Positions 1 through 8,008 of a stretch of DNA of 64,000 bases are shown here, one piece after another. A model generated the notes under the pieces. It ran no database searches. It worked only from the letters and a program-made list of their open reading frames with translations, and was not told where the DNA came from. Positions within the stretch are counted from its first letter, which is position 1. The number at the start of each line of letters is the position of its first letter. The DNA lies in NCBI RefSeq assembly GCF_015999335.1, contig NZ_JAEACP010000012.1, forward strand, positions 62,001 through 126,000, in the 5' to 3' direction. A program made the position numbers and the translations under genes. Source of the DNA: Tabrizicola soli (lineage in GTDB: Bacteria > Pseudomonadota > Alphaproteobacteria > Rhodobacterales > Rhodobacteraceae).

Positions 1-821
1 CGGCCCTGGCCTCGCTGCTGCGGCAGACCTCGCGCCCCGAGGCGGTTGAGCTGTATATCCCCCGGTCCTACCGGCGCTTTCCGGACTGGGTCGGCGGCTT
101 GCCGGAGGTGCCGGAGGGGGTGCGGATCGTGCGGGTGGAGGAGGACCTCGGCCCCGCGACCAAGGTCCTGCCCGCCGCCCGGGCCTGGCGAGGGCAGGGG
201 GTGGAGCTGCTGTATGCGGATGACGACCACCACTACGCGCCAGGCTGGGCGGCGCGATTTCTGGCGGTCCGGCGTCAGCATCCCGAAGCGGCGGTCTGTG
301 CCGCGGCCACGACCCTCGAGCGCATGGGCCGGCCATGGTCCGCGCCGCGCTCCGAGCCGGTGGCCGTCATCGCGCCGGGGTTTCCCGAGCAGTTCGGCTT
401 TCACCTGCGCCGTCTGGGCAGGGTCATCGGCGGGCGGCTGCTGCTGTCGCGGACGGCGCAGCCAAGATTGCTGGCGCAGTTCCGCAAGCTGGACCGTTCC
501 GGCCATGCCGATATCGCCGAGGGCTATGCGGGCGTCGCGCTGCGCCCCGAGTTCCTGGACGATGCCGCCTTCGATATCCCGCCGGTGGTCTGGTCGGTGG
601 ATGATGTCTGGCTTTCGGGACACCTTGCCCGGCGGGGCATCCCGATCTGGGCCGACCGCCGCCTGAACCTTGCCCGGGCGGTCCTGCCCCTGTCGCGGGT
701 TGCGCCGCTCTATTCGGCGGTCATCGAGGGCGCCGACCGCATGGCTGCGAACCGGGCCTGCATCGACCACATGCGCCGGGCCTATGGGATCTGGGGCGGG
801 GTGGCGGACCAGAGCACCTGA
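1..821 (+). CDS. Glycosyltransferase-like protein, 5' end outside window
   Basis: The reading frame is open from base 3 without an initiator, so the gene starts upstream of the window; about 272 codons are visible, ending in TGA. The sequence contains a DD-rich stretch (LLYADDDHHYAPGW) followed by W and A/R-rich segments, resembling the nucleotide-sugar/metal site of GT-A-like glycosyltransferases, and the earlier segment EDLGPATKVLPA is typical of a conserved family of putative bacterial glycosyltransferases. No signal peptide can be judged because the N-terminus is missing. Its 3' end overlaps the convergent methyltransferase by 40 nt. Function is a family-level guess; the substrate is unknown. 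Confidence 0.6.
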   Translation, partial: ALASLLRQTSRPEAVELYIPRSYRRFPDWVGGLPEVPEGVRIVRVEEDLGPATKVLPAARAWRGQGVELLYADDDHHYAPGWAARFLAVRRQHPEAAVCAAATTLERMGRPWSAPRSEPVAVIAPGFPEQFGFHLRRLGRVIGGRLLLSRTAQPRLLAQFRKLDRSGHADIAEGYAGVALRPEFLDDAAFDIPPVVWSVDDVWLSGHLARRGIPIWADRRLNLARAVLPLSRVAPLYSAVIEGADRMAANRACIDHMRRAYGIWGGVADQST

Positions 822-1447
822 CCGCGCGGCAGGAGCATCGGCTTCAGCCGGGGAACGAAGCCGGCGGCGCGGATGGCGGCCTCGGTCGCGGCTTTGCCCA
901 CATGGTAGGGCGGGCGGTCGGGATGGGTCACGACACCGTCGGGCTGGCGGGCGGGGCCGGGTGTTTCGGAGTGAAAGACGGTGAAGATGGCCGCCCGGAG
1001 GTTGGAGAAGCGGCGCAGGTTTCCGAGGGCCGTCGCCAGCGCCGGGGCGGGCAGATGGGTGAAGACGCCGAAGGCGATGGCCAGCGTGATCGTGTCGGGG
1101 ACGCCGGGAAAGGCGAAGGCGGCGTCCTCGATCAGGCGGTCCTCGGGCAGGCGCGCGGGGTCGGGAAGTTCGTGGAGCCGCCCGTGCCGCATCAGGGCCA
1201 GCGAGGCGTCGGTGCCCCAGTAGTGGCCGGGTTTCAGGAAGGGGACGGCCTTGTGGCCGAGGCGGAGGGCGCCGCAGCCGATGTCGAGAAGGTGGTCCTC
1301 GGGCGTCATCCCCTCGGCCAGGAGGGCGGCCATCTGGACACGTCCGGTCTCGTCCCAGCGGCCGCCGACGATGTCGCGGTGCCGGCCCCTGGCGATAGCC
1401 TCGTCATAGAAGCCGGGGGCGAGGTAGGGCGAGACGAGCCTGGTCAG
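782..1447 (-). CDS. Class I SAM-dependent methyltransferase
   Basis: About 221 aa. Motif I is clear (LLDIGCGALRLG), followed by a GTDAS acidic-loop motif and a hydrophobic strand (ITLAIAFGVFTHL) typical of the Rossmann-fold methyltransferases. The substrate cannot be read from the sequence. The conserved part begins immediately after the end of the upstream 54-aa gene, and no ATG, GTG or TTG lies between. The best initiator is CTG at 1447, which overlaps the upstream stop as CTGA and has AAGGA about 8 nt before it. An upstream ATG in the same frame exists, but it would translate the 54-aa gene out of frame. The start is therefore uncertain. The last 40 nt overlap the convergent gene. Confidence 0.75.
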   Translation of the reverse strand: MTRLVSPYLAPGFYDEAIARGRHRDIVGGRWDETGRVQMAALLAEGMTPEDHLLDIGCGALRLGHKAVPFLKPGHYWGTDASLALMRHGRLHELPDPARLPEDRLIEDAAFAFPGVPDTITLAIAFGVFTHLPAPALATALGNLRRFSNLRAAIFTVFHSETPGPARQPDGVVTHPDRPPYHVGKAATEAAIRAAGFVPRLKPMLLPRGQVLWSATPPQIP

Positions 1448-1608
1448 CTCTTGTCGTCCTTCTTCGCCGCCGCCTTCATCCGGGCGAGGAGGTCTTCCTT
1501 GGTCTCGCGCGGCGGGGTCGTGGCCTTGGGCGCGCCCTTCCGGGCGTGGTCGGGTCCGCGGGGGGTGCGGCGGGCCCCCTTGGGGTTGCCGGATTTCGAG
1601 TAGTCCAT
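1444..1608 (-). CDS. Small basic protein, 54 aa, unknown function
   Basis: Starts MDYSKSGNPKG and ends in a Lys-rich tail (LLARMKAAAKKDDKS). A good ribosome binding site (GGAGGG) lies 5 nt before the ATG at 1608, which is why this start is preferred over an upstream in-frame ATG without one. The protein is strongly basic, rich in Lys/Arg/Pro, probably unstructured in its first 35 residues with a short C-terminal helix. I do not recognise a named domain; proteins with the SKSGNPKG opening recur in Rhodobacteraceae. It is probably translationally coupled to the methyltransferase, whose likely start overlaps its stop codon. Confidence 0.65.
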   Translation of the reverse strand: MDYSKSGNPKGARRTPRGPDHARKGAPKATTPPRETKEDLLARMKAAAKKDDKS

Positions 1609-1823
1609 CGGGGCCCTCCGGAAAAGAATGTGGCCCTTGGGGATGCCGGATTTGCGGGCGGGGGGCAAGGGGGTGTCGTGGCGCCACGCGTGGACAGGGA
1701 GTGGAGCGCAGGGAAATCAATGGGTTGGGTTTGGACGTTAGGGATGCGTTAAGGGTTGAGTCTGGCGCGTGCCCCGCATCCCCGGCCCATCCCGCAGAGG
1801 GGGGGCGGCGGGTTGGGGTGGGG

Positions 1824-1847
1824 AGTCGGGGCAGGCCCCGACCTACG
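1824..1847. repeat. Inverted-repeat element, copy 1
   Basis: AGTCGGGGCA, three variable bases, then CCCGACCT-C/G-CG. The arms GTCGGGGC (1825-1832) and GCCCCGAC (1835-1842) are perfectly complementary. Copy 2 is 80 bp away with the same flanks. Confidence 0.6.
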
Positions 1848-1903
1848 CGGGCGGCGCGCTTGTCAGGGGGAAACGGTCGAGGGCAACTGCCGGTGGTCGG
1901 GAA

Positions 1904-1927
1904 AGTCGGGGCACTTCCCGACCTGCG
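1904..1927. repeat. Inverted-repeat element, copy 2
   Basis: Same outer sequence as copy 1 (AGTCGGGGCA...CCCGACCTGCG) with a different centre; arms GTCGGG (1905-1910) and CCCGAC (1917-1922). It sits just beyond the mdh terminator. Confidence 0.55.
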
Positions 1928-1931
1928 AATG

Positions 1932-1962
1932 AAAAGGGCGGCACCCGGGGGATGCCGCCCTT
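1932..1962 (-). terminator. Rho-independent terminator of mdh
   Basis: Read on the minus strand: AAGGGCGGCA, a 9-nt loop, TGCCGCCCTT followed by TTC. The stem is 10 bp and perfect, 21 nt after the mdh stop codon. Confidence 0.85.
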
Positions 1963-1983
1963 GGAAGTGATGTTGGTGCCGCC

Positions 1984-3850
<1,867 letters not shown>

Positions 3851-3929
3851 CCCGGAAGCTGCGCAAACGGGGCCGGGGGGCTTTGGCTGCGCCTCGGGCC
3901 GTGGCAGGCTGGGGCGAAAGGATTCCGCC

Positions 3930-4157
3930 ATGCTGCCCGATGCCGATCTGCTTTATGCCGCCCTTGCCGCGCGTGACCCGGCCTTCGAGGGGCGCGCCTT
4001 CGCCTGTGTCAGGACCACCGGAATCTTCTGCCGCCTGACCTGCCCGGCCCGCACCGCGAAGCGCGGGAATGTCAGCTTCCGCGCCAGCGTTGCCGACTGT
4101 CTGGCCGAGGGCTTCCGGCCCTGCAGGCGATGCTTTCCGGCCGGCCGACCCGACTGA
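3930..4157 (+). CDS. Orphan Ada-type zinc-binding domain protein, 75 aa
   Basis: The whole protein matches only the N-terminal metal-binding domain of Ada: FEGRAFACVRTTGIFCRLTCPAR followed by a CRRC pair, giving the four Cys (F-C-x3-C ... C-x2-C) that hold zinc and accept a methyl group from DNA methylphosphotriesters. In Ada and AdaA this domain is fused to an AraC-type helix-turn-helix and/or methyltransferase or AlkA domain. Here the frame stops directly after it and only 89 bp separate it from mcl2, so no remainder exists. It is either a decayed remnant or a stand-alone small protein; the cysteines are intact. A plausible AAAGGA site precedes the ATG. Confidence 0.7.
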   Translation: MLPDADLLYAALAARDPAFEGRAFACVRTTGIFCRLTCPARTAKRGNVSFRASVADCLAEGFRPCRRCFPAGRPD

Positions 4158-4165
4158 CGGCTTTC

Positions 4166-4180
4166 GCTGCGATGCGGCAT
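4166..4180 (+). promoter_or_regulatory. TGC-rich motif upstream of mcl2
   Basis: GCTGCGATGCGGCAT. The 14-mer GCTGCGATGCGGCA recurs exactly upstream of ccr (20229-20242). A related sequence lies upstream of ecm on the minus strand, and ATGCGGCATT lies upstream of sdhC. The motif ends 66 nt before the mcl2 start codon. Candidate site for a shared regulator of the ethylmalonyl-CoA pathway. Confidence 0.5.
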
Positions 4181-4217
4181 TATTGGTCTTGCCGTTTGTG
4201 TCGGATTCATGCTTTCA

Positions 4218-4236
4218 AGCGCAAGAATCTTGCGCT
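4218..4236. promoter_or_regulatory. 9-bp-arm inverted repeat at the mcl2 start
   Basis: AGCGCAAGA, one A, TCTTGCGCT: perfect arms of 9 bp, ending 10 nt before the GTG start and abutting the ribosome binding site. It could be an operator or an mRNA hairpin that controls translation. Confidence 0.45.
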
Positions 4237-4246
4237 GAGGTGAGTC

Positions 4247-5107
4247 GTGTCGCGTCCCTGTCGCTCTGTCCTCTATATTCCGGCCTCGAAGGAGCGCGCG
4301 CTTGAGAAGGCGCGTGACCTGGCGGCCGATGCGATCATCTTCGACCTCGAGGATGCGGTCGCGCCCGAGGAGAAGGCCCGCGCCCGGCGGCTGCTGGTCG
4401 CGGATCTGGAGCGGGGCGGTTTCGGCCAGCGGCTGCGGATCGTGCGGGTGAACGGGCTGGACACCCCCTGGGGCGCGGCGGACATGCTGGCCTTCGCGGC
4501 GCATCCGGGGGTGGATGCGGTGCTGGTGCCCAAGGTGAACGGGCCGGAGGATCTGGACGCGGCGGCGGCGCGGGTGGCCAAGCCGCTCTGGGCGATGCTG
4601 GAGACGGCGAAGGGCTGCCTGACCCCCGGACCGATCGCGGCGCATCCGCGGCTGGAGGGGCTGGTGATGGGCACCAACGACCTTGCGCGCGAACTGGGCG
4701 CGCGGGCGCGGGCGGACCGGATGCCGCTGATGGCGGCGCTGGGGACCTGCCTCATGGCGGCGAAGGCCGCGGGCAAGCCGATCGTGGACGGGGTGTTCAA
4801 CGCCTTCAGGGACGAGGCGGGGCTGCGGGCGGAATGCGAGCAGGGCCGCGACATGGGCTTCGACGGCAAGACGCTGATCCATCCGGCGCAACTGGACATC
4901 GCGAACGAGGTCTTTGCGCCCTCGGAGGCGGAGGTGGCGCTGGCGCGGCGGCAGATCGCGGCCCATGCCGAGGCGCTGGCGCGGGGCGAGGGCGTGGCGG
5001 TGGTCGACGGCCGGATCGTGGAGAACCTGCATGTCGCGACGGCGAAGCTTCTGATCGGGAAGGCCGAGGCGATTGCGGCGCGGTCGATTGCAGTGGGGGC
5101 GGTTTAG
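4247..5107 (+). CDS. mcl2: (3S)-malyl-CoA thioesterase (CitE/HpcH family)
   Basis: 286 aa. Opens with RSVLYIPASKERALEKA and the metal-site strand DAIIFDLEDAVAPEEKARAR, and contains ETAKG, GTNDLARELG, and the C-terminal block GFDGKTLIHPAQL, all typical of the CitE-like lyase superfamily. Length and these blocks match Mcl2 of Rhodobacter sphaeroides, which hydrolyses malyl-CoA to malate and CoA after the aldol step by Mcl1. The lyase Mcl1 is a longer relative and is less likely. Start is GTG at 4247 with GAGGTGAG just upstream. First gene of a probable operon continuing to mch. A TGC-rich motif and an inverted repeat lie just upstream. Confidence 0.88.
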   Translation: MSRPCRSVLYIPASKERALEKARDLAADAIIFDLEDAVAPEEKARARRLLVADLERGGFGQRLRIVRVNGLDTPWGAADMLAFAAHPGVDAVLVPKVNGPEDLDAAAARVAKPLWAMLETAKGCLTPGPIAAHPRLEGLVMGTNDLARELGARARADRMPLMAALGTCLMAAKAAGKPIVDGVFNAFRDEAGLRAECEQGRDMGFDGKTLIHPAQLDIANEVFAPSEAEVALARRQIAAHAEALARGEGVAVVDGRIVENLHVATAKLLIGKAEAIAARSIAVGAV

Positions 5108-5146
5108 GGGCAGGCTGCGGCCCGTGAACCGGCAGGAGGCTTTGCG

Positions 5147-5692
5147 ATGACATTGATCGTTCTGGGACTGGCGCTGTGGTGGGGCGCGCATCTCTTCAAG
5201 CGCCTGGCCCCGGCCGCGCGCGCAGGGATGGGCGACGCCGGCAAGGGGCTGGTTGCGGCCGGCGTGCTGGCGGGACTGGTGCTGATGGTCCTGGGCTATC
5301 GCGGGGTCGAGCAGGTGGACCTGTGGTATCCGCCGCGCTTCCTGACGCATCTGAACAACCTGCTGATGATGATCGCGGTCTATCTTTTCGCCACCAGCGT
5401 GACGAAGACGCGGATCACCGGCGTGATCCGGCATCCGCAGCTGACGGCGGTGAAGACCTGGGCCGTGGCGCATCTTCTGGTGAACGGCGATCTGGCGAGC
5501 CTGCTGCTGTTCGGCGGGCTGCTGGTCTGGGCCGTGGTCGAGGTGATCCTGATCAACCGCGCCGAGCCGCGCCCGGCGCCGCCGCCGCCCGCGCCCATGA
5601 GCCGCGAGATCGGCACGGTGCTGGGGGCGCTGGTGGTGTTCGGGGCGATCGCCTGGGTGCACAACTGGCTGGGCTACTGGCCCTATGGCTGA
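5147..5692 (+). CDS. NnrU family membrane protein
   Basis: 181 aa, inner-membrane protein with about five hydrophobic helices, starting MTLIVLGLALWWGAHLFKR. The N-terminal HLFKR, the RHPQLTAVKTWAVAHLLVNGD core and the FGAIAWVHNWL end are typical of the NnrU family, first linked to denitrification genes but found widely in Rhodobacteraceae without them; the family resembles isoprenylcysteine-methyltransferase-like membrane folds. Lies 39 nt after mcl2 with an AGGAGG site, so co-transcription is likely. Its role between two ethylmalonyl-CoA pathway genes is unknown. Confidence 0.85.
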   Translation: MTLIVLGLALWWGAHLFKRLAPAARAGMGDAGKGLVAAGVLAGLVLMVLGYRGVEQVDLWYPPRFLTHLNNLLMMIAVYLFATSVTKTRITGVIRHPQLTAVKTWAVAHLLVNGDLASLLLFGGLLVWAVVEVILINRAEPRPAPPPPAPMSREIGTVLGALVVFGAIAWVHNWLGYWPYG

Positions 5693-5699
5693 GGTCGGA

Positions 5700-5751
5700 G
5701 CGGGGGTTTCACACCCCCGCACCCCCGTGGAGTATTTCTCCAAGAGGAAGC
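5700..5751. repeat. Rhodobacteraceae-type intergenic hairpin repeat, copy 1
   Basis: Begins with the hairpin GCGGGGGT-TTCAC-ACCCCCGC, continues ACCCCCGTGGAGTATTTCTC and ends CAAGAGGAAGC. It is almost identical to 23881-23933. It sits directly after the nnrU-like gene, inside the probable mcl2-mch operon. Confidence 0.75.
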
Positions 5752-5787
5752 GCAAGTTTTAATCGAATTTTCGGGGTCTGGGGGAAG

Positions 5788-5991
5788 ATGAAGCTGTATC
5801 GGTTCCTGAGCGCGGAGGACACTTCGGCCTTCTGTCACAAGGTGACGGCGGCCTTGAACAAGGGGTGGGAGCTCTATGGCTCTCCGACCTATGCCTATGA
5901 CGCGGGCGCGGGCGCGATGCGCTGCGGGCAGGCGGTGGTTAAGGATGTGGCGGGGGACTATCACCCCGAGCTGAAGCTGGGGGAGCAATGA
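5788..5991 (+). CDS. DUF1737 small protein, 67 aa
   Basis: MKLYRFLSAEDTSAFCHKV opening, then LNKGWELYGSPTYAYD, which is the conserved core of the DUF1737 family of small cytoplasmic proteins of unknown function. Its length is that of the bare domain. The ATG at 5788 lies in an A/G-rich context (GGGGGAAG) and its stop overlaps the mch start by ATGA, indicating translational coupling with mch. The Gly-Trp-Glu-Leu-x-Gly motif is the most conserved part seen in such proteins. Confidence 0.8.
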   Translation: MKLYRFLSAEDTSAFCHKVTAALNKGWELYGSPTYAYDAGAGAMRCGQAVVKDVAGDYHPELKLGEQ

Positions 5992-7010
5992 AGACCAATC
6001 CGGGCCGGTTCTTCGAGGATTACAGCCTTGGCGAGGTGATCCGCCATGCGGTGCCGCGCACGGTGGGCGCGGGCGAACGGGCGCTTTACCATGCGCTTTA
6101 TCCGGCGCGGGGGGCGGTGTCTTCCTCGGACGAGTTCGCGCGCTCGGTCGGGTTGGCGGCGAGCCCGCTGGACGACCTGGTGGCCTTTCATACGGTCTTC
6201 GGCAAGACGGTGCCGGACATCAGCCTGAACGCGGTGGCGAACCTGGGCTATGCCGAGGGGCGCTGGCTGCGGCCGGTCTGGCCGGGGGACACGTTGCGCT
6301 CGGAATCCGAGGTGATCGGGTTGAAGGAGACTTCGTCGGGGACGACGGGGGTGGTCTGGGTGCGGACGCGCGGGCTGAACCAGCGCGGCGAGGCGGTGCT
6401 GGACTATGTCCGCTGGGTGCTGGTGCGCAAGCGGTGGCGCGAGGTCGAGGTGCCGGTGCATGTGCCGGAACTGGCGCCGGTGGTGGCGCCGGAGGCGCTG
6501 GTGGTGCCGGAAGGGCTGGACTTCGGCCGGCATGACTTCGGCCTGTCCGGCGAGCCGCACCGCTGGGGCGACTATGCGGTGGGCGAGGTGATCGACCATG
6601 TCGATGCGGTGACGGTCGAGGAGGCCGAGCACATGCTGGCGACGCGGCTGTGGCAGAACACCGCCAAGGTGCATTTCGACGTGACCCAGCGCGAGGATGG
6701 CAAGCGGCTGATCTATGGCGGCCATGTGATCAGCCTGGCGCGCAGCCTGTCGTTCAACGGCCTGGCCAATGCGCATTTCATCGCCGGCTTGAACGCGGGC
6801 GCGCATGTGAACCCCTGTTTCGCGGGCGATACGGTGCGGGCCTGGTCCGAGGTGCTGGACCGCGCCGAGACCGCGGCGCCCTCGGTCGGCGCGCTGCGGC
6901 TGCGGCTGGTGGCGACGCGGGGCGCGGCCGGGGAATTGCGGGGCGCGGACGGGAAATACCTGCCCGAGGTGCTGCTGGATCTGGATTACTGGGCGTTGCT
7001 GCCGCGCTGA
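5988..7010 (+). CDS. mch: Mesaconyl-CoA hydratase (MaoC-like)
   Basis: 340 aa. Two hot-dog-fold halves: the first opens FFEDYSLGEVIRHAVPRTV (residues 8-26), the second around residue 190 with RWGDYAVGEVIDHVDAVTV. IYGGHVISLARSLSFNGL carries the hydratase-2-like segment and HVNPCFAGDTVRAWSEV the second conserved block. This length and double-domain arrangement match mesaconyl-C1-CoA hydratase (beta-methylmalyl-CoA dehydratase), the ethylmalonyl-CoA pathway enzyme between methylsuccinyl-CoA dehydrogenase and the malyl-CoA lyase. It overlaps the DUF1737 stop by 4 nt and lies in the mcl2 operon. The sdh operon follows after 214 nt. Confidence 0.92.
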   Translation: MKTNPGRFFEDYSLGEVIRHAVPRTVGAGERALYHALYPARGAVSSSDEFARSVGLAASPLDDLVAFHTVFGKTVPDISLNAVANLGYAEGRWLRPVWPGDTLRSESEVIGLKETSSGTTGVVWVRTRGLNQRGEAVLDYVRWVLVRKRWREVEVPVHVPELAPVVAPEALVVPEGLDFGRHDFGLSGEPHRWGDYAVGEVIDHVDAVTVEEAEHMLATRLWQNTAKVHFDVTQREDGKRLIYGGHVISLARSLSFNGLANAHFIAGLNAGAHVNPCFAGDTVRAWSEVLDRAETAAPSVGALRLRLVATRGAAGELRGADGKYLPEVLLDLDYWALLPR

Positions 7011-7040
7011 GTCGGGGGGACGCCAAACGGCGGCCTTCCC

Positions 7041-7070
7041 GTGATCACAGCCCGGAAATTCGTGATCACA
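7041..7070. promoter_or_regulatory. Paired GTGATCACA sites upstream of sdhC
   Basis: GTGATCACA occurs at 7041-7049 and again at 7062-7070. Each contains the perfect palindrome GTGATCAC, and the centres are 21 bp apart, that is two helical turns. They lie about 155 nt before sdhC. The spacing suggests cooperative binding of two repressor or activator dimers. Confidence 0.5.
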
Positions 7071-7110
7071 AAGCGGAAAAACTTGCGCGGATAGCGAAAA
7101 CATCTCGCAA

Positions 7111-7120
7111 ATGCGGCATT
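7111..7120 (+). promoter_or_regulatory. ATGCGGCATT motif upstream of sdhC
   Basis: The 10-mer is identical to 4172-4181 upstream of mcl2 and is preceded by GCAA instead of TGCG. It is the weakest member of the TGC-rich motif group found at mcl2, ccr and ecm. Confidence 0.3.
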
Positions 7121-7224
7121 CCATGGCGTGACACCGGCGAAATCCGCGTTATTGAAGAGAAGCAATCGAAGCCATCCGGCCGGACCCTCGCGCCGCGGCC
7201 GGGACAGCGACGAAGGAAAGCACG

Positions 7225-7617
7225 ATGGCTGCACCGAAGCGGGTCGAACGGCCCCTCTCCCCGTTCATGATCGGGCCGTATTACCGGCCGCAGATGACCT
7301 CGATCTCGTCGATCCTGACGCGGATCACCGGAAACGCGCTGGTGGTGGGCGTGCTGCTGGCGGTCTGGTGGCTTCTGGCGGCGGCGACCTCGGAGGAGTA
7401 TTTCGCGGTCGCCGATGCGGTCGCGACCAGCTGGTTCGGCGATCTGGTGTTCACCCTCTCGCTCTGGGCGGTGTGGTATCACTATCTGGCCGGGCTGCGG
7501 CACCTCTATTTCGATGCGGGCAAGGGGCTGGACGTCCCGACGGCGGAAAAGCTGGGCTGGGCCTGCATCATCGGTTCGGTCGTGCTGACCGTGCTGACCA
7601 TCCTTCTGGTCCAGTGA
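7225..7617 (+). CDS. sdhC: Succinate dehydrogenase cytochrome b556 subunit
   Basis: 130 aa membrane anchor of complex [21 protein letters not shown] is the classical SdhC N-terminal motif containing the quinone-site Ser/Arg; three hydrophobic helices follow, with the haem-ligand region [15 protein letters not shown] near residue 90. First gene of sdhCDAB, preceded by 214 nt of non-coding DNA with paired palindromic sites. The GAAGGAAAGCACG leader provides the ribosome binding site. Confidence 0.96.
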   Translation: MAAPKRVERPLSPFMIGPYYRPQMTSISSILTRITGNALVVGVLLAVWWLLAAATSEEYFAVADAVATSWFGDLVFTLSLWAVWYHYLAGLRHLYFDAGKGLDVPTAEKLGWACIIGSVVLTVLTILLVQ

Positions 7618-7625
7618 GGCAAGAC

Positions 7626-7997
7626 ATGCGTTATCTGACCGCACGCAAGCGCGCCGAGTTCCGGGGTTCGGCGCATCACGGCACGGAACACCACTGGTCG
7701 ATGATGGTCTCGGCCGTGGGGCTGGCCCTCCTGGTTCCGGTCTGGCTTTACATCTTCGGCGCGGCCCTGGGCGGCACGCGCGAGGAGGTGCTGGCCACCT
7801 TCGCCCGGCCCTTCCCGGCGATCGTGACCGGGCTTCTGCTGGTCGTGGGGATGCGCCATTTCGCGATGGGCGCGACCACGATGATCGAGGATTACACCCG
7901 CGGCACGATGCGCAAGATGCTGATCATCGGCGTGATCGCGCTGTCCTGGGCGGTCGCCGCGACGGGGCTGTTCGCCCTGGTCCGCATCGCGCTTTGA
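7626..7997 (+). CDS. sdhD: Succinate dehydrogenase hydrophobic membrane anchor
   Basis: 123 aa with three transmembrane helices. It opens [19 protein letters not shown], and [19 protein letters not shown] starts the first helix. [16 protein letters not shown] carries the conserved His and the terminal DY motif that contact haem and ubiquinone. It starts 8 nt after the sdhC stop, and its stop lies just before the sdhA start. The start at 7626 is the only one that retains the conserved N-terminus at the family length. Confidence 0.94.
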   Translation: MRYLTARKRAEFRGSAHHGTEHHWSMMVSAVGLALLVPVWLYIFGAALGGTREEVLATFARPFPAIVTGLLLVVGMRHFAMGATTMIEDYTRGTMRKMLIIGVIALSWAVAATGLFALVRIAL

Positions 7998-8008
7998 AGG
8001 GAATGATG

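Larger units (their letters stand above)
1609..1983. other. Intergenic region with two similar inverted repeats and a terminator
   Basis: No frame here has a convincing ribosome binding site. It contains two near-identical hairpin-forming elements (1824-1847 and 1904-1927) and the mdh terminator at 1932-1962. The promoter for the two minus-strand genes downstream should lie at about 1620-1750, but I see no strong -35/-10 pair. Confidence 0.6.

Noticed and set aside
1708-1760. TTAG-N7-TTAAG near 1738 as a CtrA site
   Set aside because: Two mismatches to TTAA-N7-TTAAC and no clear promoter alignment.
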